Source: Tabrizicola oligotrophica (GTDB lineage Bacteria; Pseudomonadota; Alphaproteobacteria; Rhodobacterales; Rhodobacteraceae). Taken from it: DNA of 64,000 bases. Location of the stretch: NCBI RefSeq assembly GCF_011008935.1, contig NZ_JAAIVJ010000009.1:86625-150624 (forward strand), in the 5' to 3' direction. Positions 46,366 to 55,802 of this stretch are shown here, piece by piece. The position numbers and the translations under genes were made by a program. Each line of letters starts with the position of its first letter. The stretch's first letter is position 1. The notes beneath the pieces are model-generated. The model saw only the letters and a program-made list of their open reading frames with translations, had not been told where the DNA came from and made no database searches.

Positions 46366-47850
46366 TCAGGCAGAGACGGCGAATTCCGTCATCATGCCGG
46401 TCGACAGGTGCGGCATGTGATGGCAATGCAGCATCCAGCGCGCGGCCTCGCCCGCGTCGAGCGCCACGTCGACCATCGACATCGGCGGCACATAGACCGT
46501 GTCGCGCAGCGCCCCCGCGATGCGCCGGCCGTTCACCCCCACCACCTGAAAGGCGTGGCCGTGCAGGTGCATCGGATGGCCCATCATCGACATGTTGTGG
46601 AAGGCCAGCACCACCCGCTCGCCGGCTTTCGCGCTGATCGGCTGGTGCTGGCCCCATGTCGCGCCGTTGATCGTCCAGCGATAGGGCTGCATCGCCCCGC
46701 CAAGCATCAGCACATGGCCGCGATCCGCCGGTCTGTCAGCCAACGGGTGCAGCGCGACCAGCTGCGCTTCTTGCCCAAGGTCAAGGTCGAAGGCCGGGGC
46801 CTCGACCTCGGCCAAGGGGTCCAGACGGCGGATTTCGGCGCCGGTCGTGGCAAGGATCAGCCCGGTGCGCTGCCGCGCGCCTTCGCGCAGCGCAAGAATC
46901 GGCCAGGCGCCCGCGCCGGCGGGCAGGTCGATCTCCAGATCCAGCCGCTGCCCCATGGCCAGCCCAAAGCGCGTGCCGGTCCGCGGCTGCACCGCTTGCC
47001 CGTCCACGGCCACGAGGCGGGCGGGCACCTCGCCGCTGTCGATCCAGAACACCGTGGCGGCGGCAGCGTTGATCACCCGCAGACGGACCCGGCCGGCGCG
47101 TTCGACCGTCACCACCTCGGGGTCCGACAGCGTGCGGTCATTGGCGAGATAGGCGTCCCAGTCATAGTCGTTCAGGTCCATGGCCATGCCGTCATGGCCC
47201 ATCATCCCCATCATGCCGCCTGCGGCCATGCCCATCTGGCCCATGGCGCCCATGCCGGATTGGCCCATGCCGGATTGGCCCATCGCGCCATGGTCCATCA
47301 TGGCCATGCCGCTGCCGCCGGTGATTTCGGCCAGCACCTCCTCCGGCGTCCTGAACGAGAAGTCGTGCAGCATCAGCACCACCTCCTGCCGGTCGGCGGC
47401 CAGATCCTCGGGGCGGCGCACGATCAGGGGCGCGGCGAGAAGCTGCATCTCCTGCACCGGAACATGGCTGTGCATCCAGTGCGTGCCGGGGCGCGCGGCG
47501 AAGTCGAAGGTGCGCACCTCGCCCGGCGCCATCAGCGGCCGGGGCATGTCCGGCACGCCGTCCTGCCCGTTGGGCGGGATCTGGCCGTGCCAATGCAGGA
47601 TGGTCGGCACCGCCAGCGCATTGGTCAGATCGACCCGGAGGGCCTGGCCGGGGTCAAGCACCAGCCCCTGCCCCGCCGGTCCGGCAAGGCCAAGCACCGT
47701 CGCCGCACGGCCGTCGATGTCCAGCGTCCGGCTGGTTGCGACAAGGGCGAGCGGGCTGGGGGTTTGCGCCATGGCCGCGCGCGGAAGCTGCGGGGCCACG
47801 AAGGCCGCGCCAGTTGCGGCCAGAAAGCCGCGTCGGGAAAATGTGGTCAC
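46366..47850 (-). CDS. Multicopper oxidase (Tat-exported, Met-rich)
   Basis: 494 residues from a GTG with AAGGAG six bases upstream. SRRGFLAATGAAF is a Tat signal. Copper ligands are seen in HWHG, HWMHSH, HPMHLHGHAFQ and LHCHHMPHLSTGMM (type 1, 2 and 3 sites). A Met/His-rich insert (about residues 197-230, with repeated GMGQSGM and MMGMMGHDGMAMD words) is like that of CueO and probably binds Cu+. It would oxidise Cu+ or phenolics in the periplasm. Followed by a strong hairpin. Confidence 0.92.
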   Translation of the reverse strand: MTTFSRRGFLAATGAAFVAPQLPRAAMAQTPSPLALVATSRTLDIDGRAATVLGLAGPAGQGLVLDPGQALRVDLTNALAVPTILHWHGQIPPNGQDGVPDMPRPLMAPGEVRTFDFAARPGTHWMHSHVPVQEMQLLAAPLIVRRPEDLAADRQEVVLMLHDFSFRTPEEVLAEITGGSGMAMMDHGAMGQSGMGQSGMGAMGQMGMAAGGMMGMMGHDGMAMDLNDYDWDAYLANDRTLSDPEVVTVERAGRVRLRVINAAAATVFWIDSGEVPARLVAVDGQAVQPRTGTRFGLAMGQRLDLEIDLPAGAGAWPILALREGARQRTGLILATTGAEIRRLDPLAEVEAPAFDLDLGQEAQLVALHPLADRPADRGHVLMLGGAMQPYRWTINGATWGQHQPISAKAGERVVLAFHNMSMMGHPMHLHGHAFQVVGVNGRRIAGALRDTVYVPPMSMVDVALDAGEAARWMLHCHHMPHLSTGMMTEFAVSA

Positions 47851-47915
47851 ATGGGTCTCCTTGGCGGCAAGCCCGCCATGTCCGATGGATGGCCGGGCCA
47901 CGGCCCGGACGGCAC

Positions 47916-48287
47916 TCAGAGGAGAAATGACTTGGGCGGGCGTTCGCTCAGCCCCGGCACCTGCCCGACGGCAATGGTTTCGTCCGGCAAGGTAAGACAC
48001 GGTCCGGACTGCGCCATCCCATCGCATCCCTGCGGCAAGAGGACATGGCCCAAGAGCGCGCTGCAGGCGGCGGCGCAGCCATCGGCATCGTCCGGGGTGC
48101 AGGAAGGGCCGGTCTTGCACCGGGCGTGATCGACCGGTGAGGCATGCATCGCATGCGCATCCGGCGTTGCCTGCAGCGCATCCGCCGTCAGCGCACTGGC
48201 CGTCAGGGCGGTCGCATGCGCGACAGTGATCGCGGGAAGGATCGCGAAGCACACAATGGCAATCAGGGCGATGACACGGCGCATCAT
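47916..48287 (-). CDS. Secreted Cys-rich protein at the head of the copper operon (CopL-like)
   Basis: 123 residues. A signal peptide (MMRRVIALIAIVCFAILPAI) precedes a short mature part with His (HAMHASPVDHARC) and six or so Cys (CKTGPSC, DGCAAAC, CDG). It is the first gene of the minus-strand copper cluster, 65 bases before the oxidase. Similar small proteins precede copA/copB in many proteobacteria. No activity can be assigned; copper binding is likely from composition. Confidence 0.65.
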   Translation of the reverse strand: MMRRVIALIAIVCFAILPAITVAHATALTASALTADALQATPDAHAMHASPVDHARCKTGPSCTPDDADGCAAACSALLGHVLLPQGCDGMAQSGPCLTLPDETIAVGQVPGLSERPPKSFLL

Positions 48288-48698
48288 GCCGGGAATACTG
48301 CCATTCGCGCCGGGCTTTGTCCAATGCCGAACATGTCGCAGGCGTTGGCCGGGCAGACGGGACGGAGGGCGGCCCGGCTCCGGTGTCACCCGGCAGCCGC
48401 GACCAGCGCATCGCCGCGCGGCCGGGGCCGAAGGTGCAGGCCTTCCGGACGGGGCGCATCATTTCCCCCACCGGTCGCAGACAAGCCTTGCCAAGGCAGG
48501 TCCGGGCCACCCCAAGGCGCTGACTGGGCAAAGACGCCGTCGCCGGCCCGAACCCGGCCCTTGCCCGCCAGGGCCGCAAGACCGGCGCCTCCCTTGCCGC
48601 GAACACGCGCCGATGGCCAGCCTTTCATCAGCAGCACACAGGCGCCAGGGCGTGCGGCGCGGAAACGCGCCAGCAGCACGCCGGGGATGTGACCGCTG
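48288..48698. other. Intergenic region without a convincing gene
   Basis: 411 GC-rich bases between the copper operon and the methyltransferase. Open frames exist on both strands but show no domain, no good ribosome site and skewed Arg/Gly/Pro composition. It should contain the copper operon promoter; no clear CueR-type palindrome is seen. Confidence 0.5.
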
Positions 48699-49539
48699 TC
48701 AGGCGCCCTTCTGCGCGATGAACATGCCAAGCGCGATCTGCCCCGCCTCGGCCATCTCGATCATGTTCTGCGACTTCACCTTGGCCGTGCTGCCCTGCAA
48801 CAGATGCAGGCCCAAGGGCGGCGGCGGTGTTCCAACCGACATTTCAGCCACCCGCGCGCGGTGATGTTTCAGCACCAGGGGGGGTCCGGTCCTCCTCGTC
48901 CAGCAGCGAGAACCCCACCAGCGACAGCAGGCGGCGCTGTTCCTCGGCGGAAACCAGATGGCTGGTGTCTGCCGTCTCGGCCCAGGGGACGGGAAACCGC
49001 ATGCCCGGCTCGGGGCCTTTCAGGACATCGTAGATCACGATCTTGCCGGCCGGTTGCAGCACGCGATAGGCCTCGCGGTACTTGATTTCCCGATCGGCGA
49101 TGTTCATGCCCGCGTGGAACGTCAGGGCTGCGGAAAACGTGTGGTCGGCAAAGGGAAGCGCCAGGGCGCTGCCAAGCGCGAAGTCCGCCCTGTCGGCCAG
49201 TCCGGTCAGGTTGGTGAACTCTTGCGCCAGCTCCACATATTCCGGCGTCAGATCCAGACCCGTCGCGCAGCAGCCGATTTCGCCGGCCAGATAGCGCACA
49301 AGGCCGCCAAGGCCACAGCCGATGTCCAGCACGCAGTCGCTGGCCGACAGCCCCGCCCGCGCCACAATCTCGGCCGTGGCCGCACGCCCGCCCATGTGGA
49401 ATTCGTCAACCGGCGCAAGATCGGCCGGGCGAAGATTTTGCGGATCCAGCCCCGCCTGCGAGAGGGCCGCGAAGATCCGCGACCTGAGGTCTCCGCCGCC
49501 ATAGTGATCCGCGACTGCGCGTTCGCTCATGTTGCCCAT
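48699..49539 (-). pseudogene. SAM-dependent methyltransferase interrupted by a frameshift in a C7 run
   Basis: The first 231 codons encode a class I methyltransferase: VLDIGCGLGGLVRYLAGEIG (SAM site), DLTPEYVELAQ and ALPFADHTFSAALTFHAGM, like sarcosine/dimethylglycine N-methyltransferases. After EEDRTP the frame runs out at 48844. Removing one C from the run of seven C at 48878-48884 restores a frame to 48699 that ends with GLHLLQGSTAKVKSQNMIEM and looks like the normal C-terminus of this family, giving about 279 residues. It is either a decayed gene, a phase-variable switch or a sequence error. Start at 49539 has GGGAGGG upstream. Confidence 0.75.
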
Positions 49540-49920
49540 CGCGACCCTCCCTCGCCTGCCTGCGGCAATCATAGCAGGTTTGCGCCGGCTTCGGACAGTA
49601 TCCGCACCGTTCCGCAGGTCAGGCTCAGACGCCGCCGGCCGATGACTTGCCGCGACGCGGGCCGCAGGACAGCTGTTCGTCAGGCAAAGCGCCCATCCGC
49701 CGCGGACCGCCGGCGGCCTTGCGACGCAAAACCGGCGCGCTGCCGCGCCCGGGGTAAAGTGGACTGCAAGTTGTATCCAAAGCGGCCATGTTTATCATGC
49801 CAGTTTCCTGCAAGCCTGCCTCTCGTCGATATGGTGACGGAGCGGAGCAGGCATGCACAGAACCCCTGACCAGAAAACCAGCGCCAGCCTCGGGTGCGGC
49901 CTGTCCTGCCGGGTCTGCCC
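49540..49920. other. Intergenic region between divergent methyltransferase and Na/Pi-type genes
   Basis: 381 bases. It should hold both promoters. A 57-codon frame on minus (from 49795) has no recognisable domain or clear ribosome site and is not called. I see no riboswitch or operator I can name. Confidence 0.5.
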
Positions 49921-51588
49921 ATGAGCGGCATGGCCCTGCTGTTGCATCTGGCCGGGGCGGTGGCGCTTTTGCTGTATGCAACCCGGATGGTGCGCACCGG
50001 GGTCGAGCGCGCCGGCGGGCCGCTGCTGCGGCGGCATCTGCAACAGGCCTTGTCCAACCCGGTGCGGGCCGCTCTGATCGGCGCGGTCCTTGCGCTGGCG
50101 TTTCAAAGCGCAACTGCGGTCAACCTCCTGCTGTCCTCGCTGGCCGGCAGTGGTCTGGTGGCCGGGGGAGCCGCGCTGGCGGGTGCGCTGGGAGCCGATT
50201 TCGGCTCTGCCGTCGTCGTGCGCCTGCTGACGCTGGATCTGTCGCTGGTCATGCCGGCTGCGCTGATCGCCGGCACCGTGATATTCCTGTCGACCGAGCA
50301 ACGCGCCTGGCGGCAGGCCGGGCGCATCCTGATCGGGGCGGGCCTGATCCTGATGGCGTTGCAACTGATCGGGCAGGCGTCCGAGCCGCTGCGTGACAGC
50401 CAGTTCCTGCCGCTGGTGATCGGCTATCTGGCGAATGATCCGGCAACCGCCTTTCTGGTCGCGGCGATCTGCGCCTGGGCGTTCCATTCCTCGGTCGCCT
50501 TCATCCTGCTGGTGGTCGCCTTGGCGACGCGCGGCTTGATCCCGGCCGATCTTGGGCTGGTGCTGATGCTCGGCGGCAATCTGGGCGGGGCGCTGATTGC
50601 CGTGCTGTTGTCACGCGGCGCGGTGCCGCAAACCCGCGCGGTGCCGCTGGCCAACCTTGTGCTGCGCGGTGGCGCCGCGGTTCTGGCCCTGATCGGATTG
50701 CCGCTGTTGCCGGCACCAACCGGCTGGCTGGGCGCCACCGCGGCGACGCAGGTGCTGAACGGCCATATCGCGTTCAACCTTGCGGTGGCGGTTCTCGCCC
50801 TGCCTTTGGCAGGACGCGCCCACGCCCTTGTTCTGGCGGTTCTGTCACGGTCGGCCCCGCCCTTGGTCGATCTGGCACCCGGCACGGCGCTGGATGACAG
50901 CGTTCTGGGCGCGCCCTCGCTGGCGCTGGCGAATGTCACCCGCGAGGTCGTGGGGATTTGCGGCGATCTTGAAACCATGCTGGACACGGTGATCCAGCTG
51001 TATGAAGCCCCGGACAGCGCGCGGATCGAGGCGGTCGCCCGGCTGGACGACCGGATCGACCTGTCGCACCGCGAGATCAAGCTTTATCTCGCGCGGCTGG
51101 CCAACAGCGGCGTGGACGCGGTCGAAGCGCAGCGCATGCAGGAATTGCTGGCCGCCTGCATTGCCCTGGAACAGGCCGGCGATGTCGCCAGCAGCAATCT
51201 GCTGGATCACGTCAAGCGCAAGCATGACCGGGGCCTGTCGTTCAGCCCCGAAGGCTGGCAGGAGCTGGTCGACCTGCATGCCCTCTTGATGGCCGATGCG
51301 CGTCTGGCCTTCAACGTCATCGTGTCGCGCGACCAGACCACCGCCCTGGCCCTGGTGCGGGCGAAGGAGCGGTTCCGCGAAGCCGAGCGCAGCGCCCGGG
51401 CGCTGCATTTCGGGCGGCTGAGCAATCGCGGCATCCGCAGCATCGAGACCAGTTCGCTGCACCTCGACACGATCCGCGACCTCAAGCAGATCAACTCGCT
51501 TCTCGCAACGCTGGCCTATCCGGTTCTGGAAGAACAGGGGCTTCTGGCCAGCTCGCGCCTGCGCCTGCCGGACGCCGGCACCGCCTAA
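49921..51588 (+). CDS. Na/Pi-cotransporter II-related protein with PhoU-like C-terminus
   Basis: 555 residues. The first 320 or so hold two inverted repeats of the Na/Pi-cotransporter family, each with a QSAT/HSS-type core (ALAFQSATAVNLLLSSLAG and WAFHSSVAFILLVVALATRG). The last 200 residues form PhoU-like helices (VVGICGDLETMLDTVIQLY onward). Members are proposed to take up or release phosphate or other anions. The ATG at 49921 is preferred over an upstream GTG at 49894. Nothing nearby confirms phosphate as substrate. Confidence 0.85.
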   Translation: MSGMALLLHLAGAVALLLYATRMVRTGVERAGGPLLRRHLQQALSNPVRAALIGAVLALAFQSATAVNLLLSSLAGSGLVAGGAALAGALGADFGSAVVVRLLTLDLSLVMPAALIAGTVIFLSTEQRAWRQAGRILIGAGLILMALQLIGQASEPLRDSQFLPLVIGYLANDPATAFLVAAICAWAFHSSVAFILLVVALATRGLIPADLGLVLMLGGNLGGALIAVLLSRGAVPQTRAVPLANLVLRGGAAVLALIGLPLLPAPTGWLGATAATQVLNGHIAFNLAVAVLALPLAGRAHALVLAVLSRSAPPLVDLAPGTALDDSVLGAPSLALANVTREVVGICGDLETMLDTVIQLYEAPDSARIEAVARLDDRIDLSHREIKLYLARLANSGVDAVEAQRMQELLAACIALEQAGDVASSNLLDHVKRKHDRGLSFSPEGWQELVDLHALLMADARLAFNVIVSRDQTTALALVRAKERFREAERSARALHFGRLSNRGIRSIETSSLHLDTIRDLKQINSLLATLAYPVLEEQGLLASSRLRLPDAGTA

Positions 51589-51677
51589 CCCGTTCCGCCT
51601 GCATCGCTTTCGCAAAACGATCACAGACAATGTCTACCACCTCCACCTGTAACCCCTGCAACAAAAGGACATCGACC

Positions 51678-52793
51678 ATGACGACCATGACCCGCCGCAG
51701 CCTTCTTGCCGCCGGCACCGCCGCGCTGGCCGCGCCGCTTTTCGCCCGCCGTTCGCTTGCCTCCTCGGGGGTGGTGAACGTCTTCGCCTGGGGCGACTAT
51801 TTCCAGCCGAACATCATCGAGGCCTTCGAGGCCGCGACCGGCATCAAGATCAACGTCTCGACCTATGGCTCGAACGAGGAAGCCGCCAGCAAGCTGCGCG
51901 CGGCGGGCGGCAAGGGCTTTGACCTGATCTTCCCGTCGGTCGACACCCGCCCGAACTATGACGAGGGCGATCTTCTGGCCGAAATCGACGAGAGCAAGCT
52001 GAATGTCGGCCTGATCGAGCCGTCCTTGTGGCGCTCGTCGCTGGAACTCGGCGCGGCGCGTCGCGGCAAGCGCTATCTGGTGCCCTTCACCTGGGGGACC
52101 GAGGGCATCACCTATGACTCGAGCGCATTGAACGTCGCCCCGGGCGAGCTGTCCTATGCCCATCTCTGGGCCGAGGGCATGGAGGGCAAGGTCGCGCTGC
52201 GGCAGAAATCCATCCTCGTCAGCCTGGCGATCTATCTGGATGCCACGGGCGAGTTGCCGTCGAACCGGGCGATGGACCTCTACAAGTCCGAGGAATACAC
52301 CCGCCGCATCTTTGACGGCTGCGTCGCCTTTGCCGCCAAGCACAAGGCCAACATCGGTTCCTACTGGAACAACGCCACCGAGGCGACCGCGGCCTTTACC
52401 GATGCCGGTTGCTCCATCGGCCAGACCTGGGACACCACCGGCATCAAGCTCAATGCCGATGTCGATGCGAAATGGCGCTATGCCGCCCCGAAAGAGGGCG
52501 CGCTGGCGTGGATGGACACCGCCGCGGTGCCGGCGGGGGCTGAAAACATCGACCAGGCCTATGCGCTGCTGAACTTCCTCCTCTCGCCCGAAGTCGGCGG
52601 ACTGTTCTCGAACAACACCGGCTACAACTCGGCCGCCTTGGGCAGCGCCGCGCATATGTCGGACGCCGGCCGCGCCGCGTTTGAATTCGCCTATCCGGGC
52701 GATGCCATCGCGAACCTGTGGTGGTGGCCGATGTTCACGCCGTGGTTCAGCCAGGTGCGCGAGGAATATGTCGAGAAGCTGACCAACGCCTGA
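51678..52793 (+). CDS. ABC transporter substrate-binding protein (PotD/spermidine-putrescine type)
   Basis: 371 residues. The signal MTRRSLLAAGTAALAAPLFA looks like a Tat or Sec leader. VVNVFAWGDYFQPNIIEAFE is the start of the PotD-like fold, with TYGSNEEAASKLRAAGGKGFD in the ligand cleft region. The ligand-binding residues do not identify a polyamine with certainty. It is first in a seven-gene plus-strand run. AAAGGA precedes the ATG at 51678. A hairpin separates it from the ATPase, a common way to raise binding-protein expression. Confidence 0.88.
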   Translation: MTTMTRRSLLAAGTAALAAPLFARRSLASSGVVNVFAWGDYFQPNIIEAFEAATGIKINVSTYGSNEEAASKLRAAGGKGFDLIFPSVDTRPNYDEGDLLAEIDESKLNVGLIEPSLWRSSLELGAARRGKRYLVPFTWGTEGITYDSSALNVAPGELSYAHLWAEGMEGKVALRQKSILVSLAIYLDATGELPSNRAMDLYKSEEYTRRIFDGCVAFAAKHKANIGSYWNNATEATAAFTDAGCSIGQTWDTTGIKLNADVDAKWRYAAPKEGALAWMDTAAVPAGAENIDQAYALLNFLLSPEVGGLFSNNTGYNSAALGSAAHMSDAGRAAFEFAYPGDAIANLWWWPMFTPWFSQVREEYVEKLTNA

Positions 52794-52801
52794 TGCCCTT
52801 A

Positions 52802-52829
52802 GGATACGGGGTCGCAAGGCCCCGTATCC
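52802..52829 (+). terminator. Hairpin between binding-protein and ATPase genes
   Basis: GGATACGGGG pairs with CCCCGTATCC across an 8-base loop, followed by CCCCCTTTCCCCC. It has no proper T-run and likely acts as an attenuator or 3' stabiliser that makes the binding protein more abundant than the rest of the importer. Confidence 0.6.
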
Positions 52830-52859
52830 CCCCTTTCCCCCTTGAGACGGATGCTTCCC

Positions 52860-53957
52860 ATGACCGACCAGTCGACCGGCAAGGCGATCGAATTTGACCG
52901 GGCCTCGGTCAGGTTCGGCCAATTTCAGGCCGTGCAGCCCACCGATCTGCGGATCGAGCCGGGCGAGTTCTTTTCCATCCTCGGCCCCTCGGGCTGCGGC
53001 AAGACCACGCTGCTGCGGCTCTTGTCGGGCTTTCTGGACCCGACCGCAGGCGATGTGCGGATCGGCGGTCAGTCCATGGTGGGGATCGACCCGTCGATCC
53101 GCCCGACCGCGCTGATCTTCCAGAACCTCGCGCTGTTTCCCTTGATGCCGATCTGGGAAAACGTCGCCTTCGGGCTGGAGATGCGCGGCTGGAGCCGGGC
53201 CAGGCGGCGCGACCGGGCCTATGAGCTGCTGGCCACCGTGGCGCTCAGCGATCATGCTGAAAAGATGCCGGCGCAGCTTTCGGGCGGGCAAAAGCAGCGC
53301 GTCGCCATTGCCCGCGCGCTGGCGGTGGAGCCTTCGGTGCTGCTGCTGGACGAACCCCTGTCGGCGCTGGACCTGAAACTGCGCCAGCACATGCGGGCCG
53401 AGTTGAAGCAGATCCAGGCCAGGACCGGCATCACCTTTGTCTATATCACCCACGATCAGGGCGAGGCGCTGACCATGAGCGACCGGGTGGCGGTGATGAA
53501 CCGCGGCCGCATCATGCAGGTCGGCTCTCCCGATGACATCTATGACCGGCCCGCCAATGCCTTTGTCGCCACTTTCGTCGGCGAGACCAATGCGCTGGCC
53601 GGCAAGCTCGCCTCCACCGCCGAGGGTCTGGCCCTGATGGAAACCCCGCTTGGCGGTTTCCGCGCGGCAAACCCCAAGGGGCTGCGGGCGGGCGACGAGG
53701 CGATCCTGTTCCTGCGCCCCGAGAAGCTGCGTCTGCTGGCGCCGGGCGAGGCGACGGAAAACCACATCCCGGCGCGCGTCCTGCGCCGCGACATGGAAGG
53801 CGCCTGGTCGACACTGGTGGTCGAAGCCGGCGGGCAGGAGCTGAAGCTGCATCTGGCCCATGACGGACGCGAGGCCCCGCCTTCGGGCGAAATTGCCCTG
53901 GGTTTCTCCGCCACTGAGGCCATGATCCTGCCCAAGGGGGAGATGTCGGATGACTAA
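52860..53957 (+). CDS. ABC transporter ATPase (PotA type)
   Basis: 365 residues. Walker A LGPSGCGKTT, signature LSGGQKQRVA, Walker B VLLLDEPLSALD and the C-terminal TOBE-like domain (DEAILFLRPEKLRLL) as in PotA. It powers the importer. The start MTDQSTGK is used. It overlaps the first permease gene by eight bases. Confidence 0.92.
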   Translation: MTDQSTGKAIEFDRASVRFGQFQAVQPTDLRIEPGEFFSILGPSGCGKTTLLRLLSGFLDPTAGDVRIGGQSMVGIDPSIRPTALIFQNLALFPLMPIWENVAFGLEMRGWSRARRRDRAYELLATVALSDHAEKMPAQLSGGQKQRVAIARALAVEPSVLLLDEPLSALDLKLRQHMRAELKQIQARTGITFVYITHDQGEALTMSDRVAVMNRGRIMQVGSPDDIYDRPANAFVATFVGETNALAGKLASTAEGLALMETPLGGFRAANPKGLRAGDEAILFLRPEKLRLLAPGEATENHIPARVLRRDMEGAWSTLVVEAGGQELKLHLAHDGREAPPSGEIALGFSATEAMILPKGEMSDD

Positions 53958-54999
53958 ACTCTTCCGCGCTTTCGGAGTGCCGCTGTCGACGGTGATCCTG
54001 ATGTTCTCCAGCATCTGGATTCTGGGCCTGATCGCCGCGCCGCAACTCATCATGATCGAACAGTCGCTCTGGCGGATGGAGCGGCCCGAGGGGGCGGCGG
54101 AAATCTCGGTGCAGATCGACGGGCTTTACAACCAGCTTGACGTCATGGCGCTGGACCGCAGCACCGCCGAGGCCGGGACCGATGCCACCAAGCGCGCCGC
54201 GGATCTGGCGGCGCTGGACGCGAAAGAGGCCGCGATCAACGCGGAAATCGCCGCGCTGGAGGAAAGCGAAAGCACGCCGGTCAAGGTCTATACGCTGGCC
54301 AATTTCGGCCAGATGGGGGCGGCGCATCTGGCGATCTTTGCCAAGACCATCGCGGCCTCGCTCGCCGTGTCGGCCATCGCGCTGGTGGTCTGCTATCCCA
54401 TTGCCTATGCGGTGGCCAAGCTGGAAACCCCGCGCACGGCGGCGGTCATCATGCTGGCGCTGGTGATCCCCTATGCGATCAACGAGCTTCTGCGCATCTT
54501 CGCCTGGCAGATGATCCTGAACCAGAACGGCCCGGCGAACCTGCTCCTGGGGCTGGTGGGCCTTGACCCCGTTCCCTTCCTTGAAAGCGGCACCGGCGTC
54601 TTTGTCGCCATGGTCTATGCCTATATCCTGTTCATGGTCTTCCCGCTCTACAACGTGCTGGAGACGCTGGACGGCAATCAGGTGGAGGCCGCGCGCGACC
54701 TTGGCGCCTCGACCTGGAACATCCACCGCCGCGTGGTGATCCCGCATGCGCGGCCCGGCATTGCGGTGGGTTGCATCATGACCTTCATGCTGTCGGCCGG
54801 CTCCTATGCCGTGCCCTATATCATGACCCGCGGCACTGCGGCGCCCTGGTTCACCCAGCTGATCTACAACCGCTTTTTCGAAGCGACGAACTGGAACGTC
54901 GGGGCGGCCTATGCGCTCAGCCTGCTTGCCGTCTGCACGGTGTTCATCTTCGGGATGATGCGCCTTCTGAAAGTCAGCCTGAAGGATATCGCCAAATGA
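53950..54999 (+). CDS. ABC permease (PotB type) with a coiled-coil insert
   Basis: 349 residues. The permease part has about six membrane helices and the EAA loop (VEAARDLGASTWNIHRRVVIP). Between helix 1 and helix 2 lies a polar, strongly helical stretch (about residues 45-115, with repeated Ala/Glu/Asp heptads such as AALDAKEAAINAEIAALEES), which is absent from standard PotB and should project into the periplasm. It overlaps the second permease gene by four bases. Confidence 0.88.
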   Translation: MTKLFRAFGVPLSTVILMFSSIWILGLIAAPQLIMIEQSLWRMERPEGAAEISVQIDGLYNQLDVMALDRSTAEAGTDATKRAADLAALDAKEAAINAEIAALEESESTPVKVYTLANFGQMGAAHLAIFAKTIAASLAVSAIALVVCYPIAYAVAKLETPRTAAVIMLALVIPYAINELLRIFAWQMILNQNGPANLLLGLVGLDPVPFLESGTGVFVAMVYAYILFMVFPLYNVLETLDGNQVEAARDLGASTWNIHRRVVIPHARPGIAVGCIMTFMLSAGSYAVPYIMTRGTAAPWFTQLIYNRFFEATNWNVGAAYALSLLAVCTVFIFGMMRLLKVSLKDIAK

Positions 55000-55802
55000 A
55001 ACCTGCCGGCATGGGCAGCACGCTGGTGCTGCGGCTCTACATGGGCCTGTTCTTCGCCTATATGTTCCTGCCGCTGGGGGTCATGGTGGCGGCCGGGGTC
55101 AATTCCTATTCCCCGCCCTCGATCACCGTGTGGCAGGGCTTTACCTTCCGCTGGTTCGCCGAATTCTGGGCCGATGCGCGGATGTGGTCGGGGCTGGTGA
55201 ATTCGCTGGTGATCGCCGTGGCGGTGATGGCGCTGGCCTTGCCGATGGGCCTCTCAGGCGCGCTCTTGCTGTCGCAGCTCGGGCGGCGGTCGGCGGGGAT
55301 TGCCTATACCGTCATGGTCTCGCCGCTTCTGACGCCCGGTATCATCATCGGCATCTCGACAGTGATCTTCTGGCGCAATCTCGGCGCCACGGCGGGGCTG
55401 TTCACCGCAATCCTTGCGCAATCGGCCTTCATCGCCTCTTACGCGATGCTGATGTTCATGGCACGGCTGCAACGACAGGATCACACGCTGGAGGAGGCCG
55501 CGCTGGACCTTGGCGCGACCCGCGCGCGGGCCTTCCGCCGCATCACCCTGCCCTTCCTGAAGCCGACCATCGTCACCGCCGCCGTCATCGCCTTCCTGCA
55601 AAGCTTCGAGAACTACAACACCACGATCTTCTCGATCGGCGGCAACCATACGCTGGTGACGGAAATCGGCGCGCGGATGCGCTTTGGCATCAGCCCGATG
55701 ATCAACGCCATTGGCATCCTGTTCATCCTCGTTACGGTGATCTGTGCCGTGGTCTGGTCGCTCTTGCGCCAGCGCGAGCGGAAACGGGAGGCGGCGGCAT
55801 GA
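54996..55802 (+). CDS. ABC permease (PotC type)
   Basis: 268 residues with six membrane helices. The EAA loop LEEAALDLGATRARAFRRITLP touches the ATPase. FLPLGVMVAAGVNSYSPPS at the start matches PotC. It overlaps the previous and next genes by four bases each (ATGA). Confidence 0.9.
   Translation: MKPAGMGSTLVLRLYMGLFFAYMFLPLGVMVAAGVNSYSPPSITVWQGFTFRWFAEFWADARMWSGLVNSLVIAVAVMALALPMGLSGALLLSQLGRRSAGIAYTVMVSPLLTPGIIIGISTVIFWRNLGATAGLFTAILAQSAFIASYAMLMFMARLQRQDHTLEEAALDLGATRARAFRRITLPFLKPTIVTAAVIAFLQSFENYNTTIFSIGGNHTLVTEIGARMRFGISPMINAIGILFILVTVICAVVWSLLRQRERKREAAA

Noticed and set aside
48386..48730. Possible 114-codon gene on minus between copper operon and methyltransferase
   Set aside because: Overlaps the restored C-terminus of the methyltransferase and has low-complexity GC-driven composition.
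49625..49795. Possible 57-codon gene on minus before the Na/Pi-type gene
   Set aside because: No domain, basic Arg/Pro/Gly composition and no clear ribosome site.
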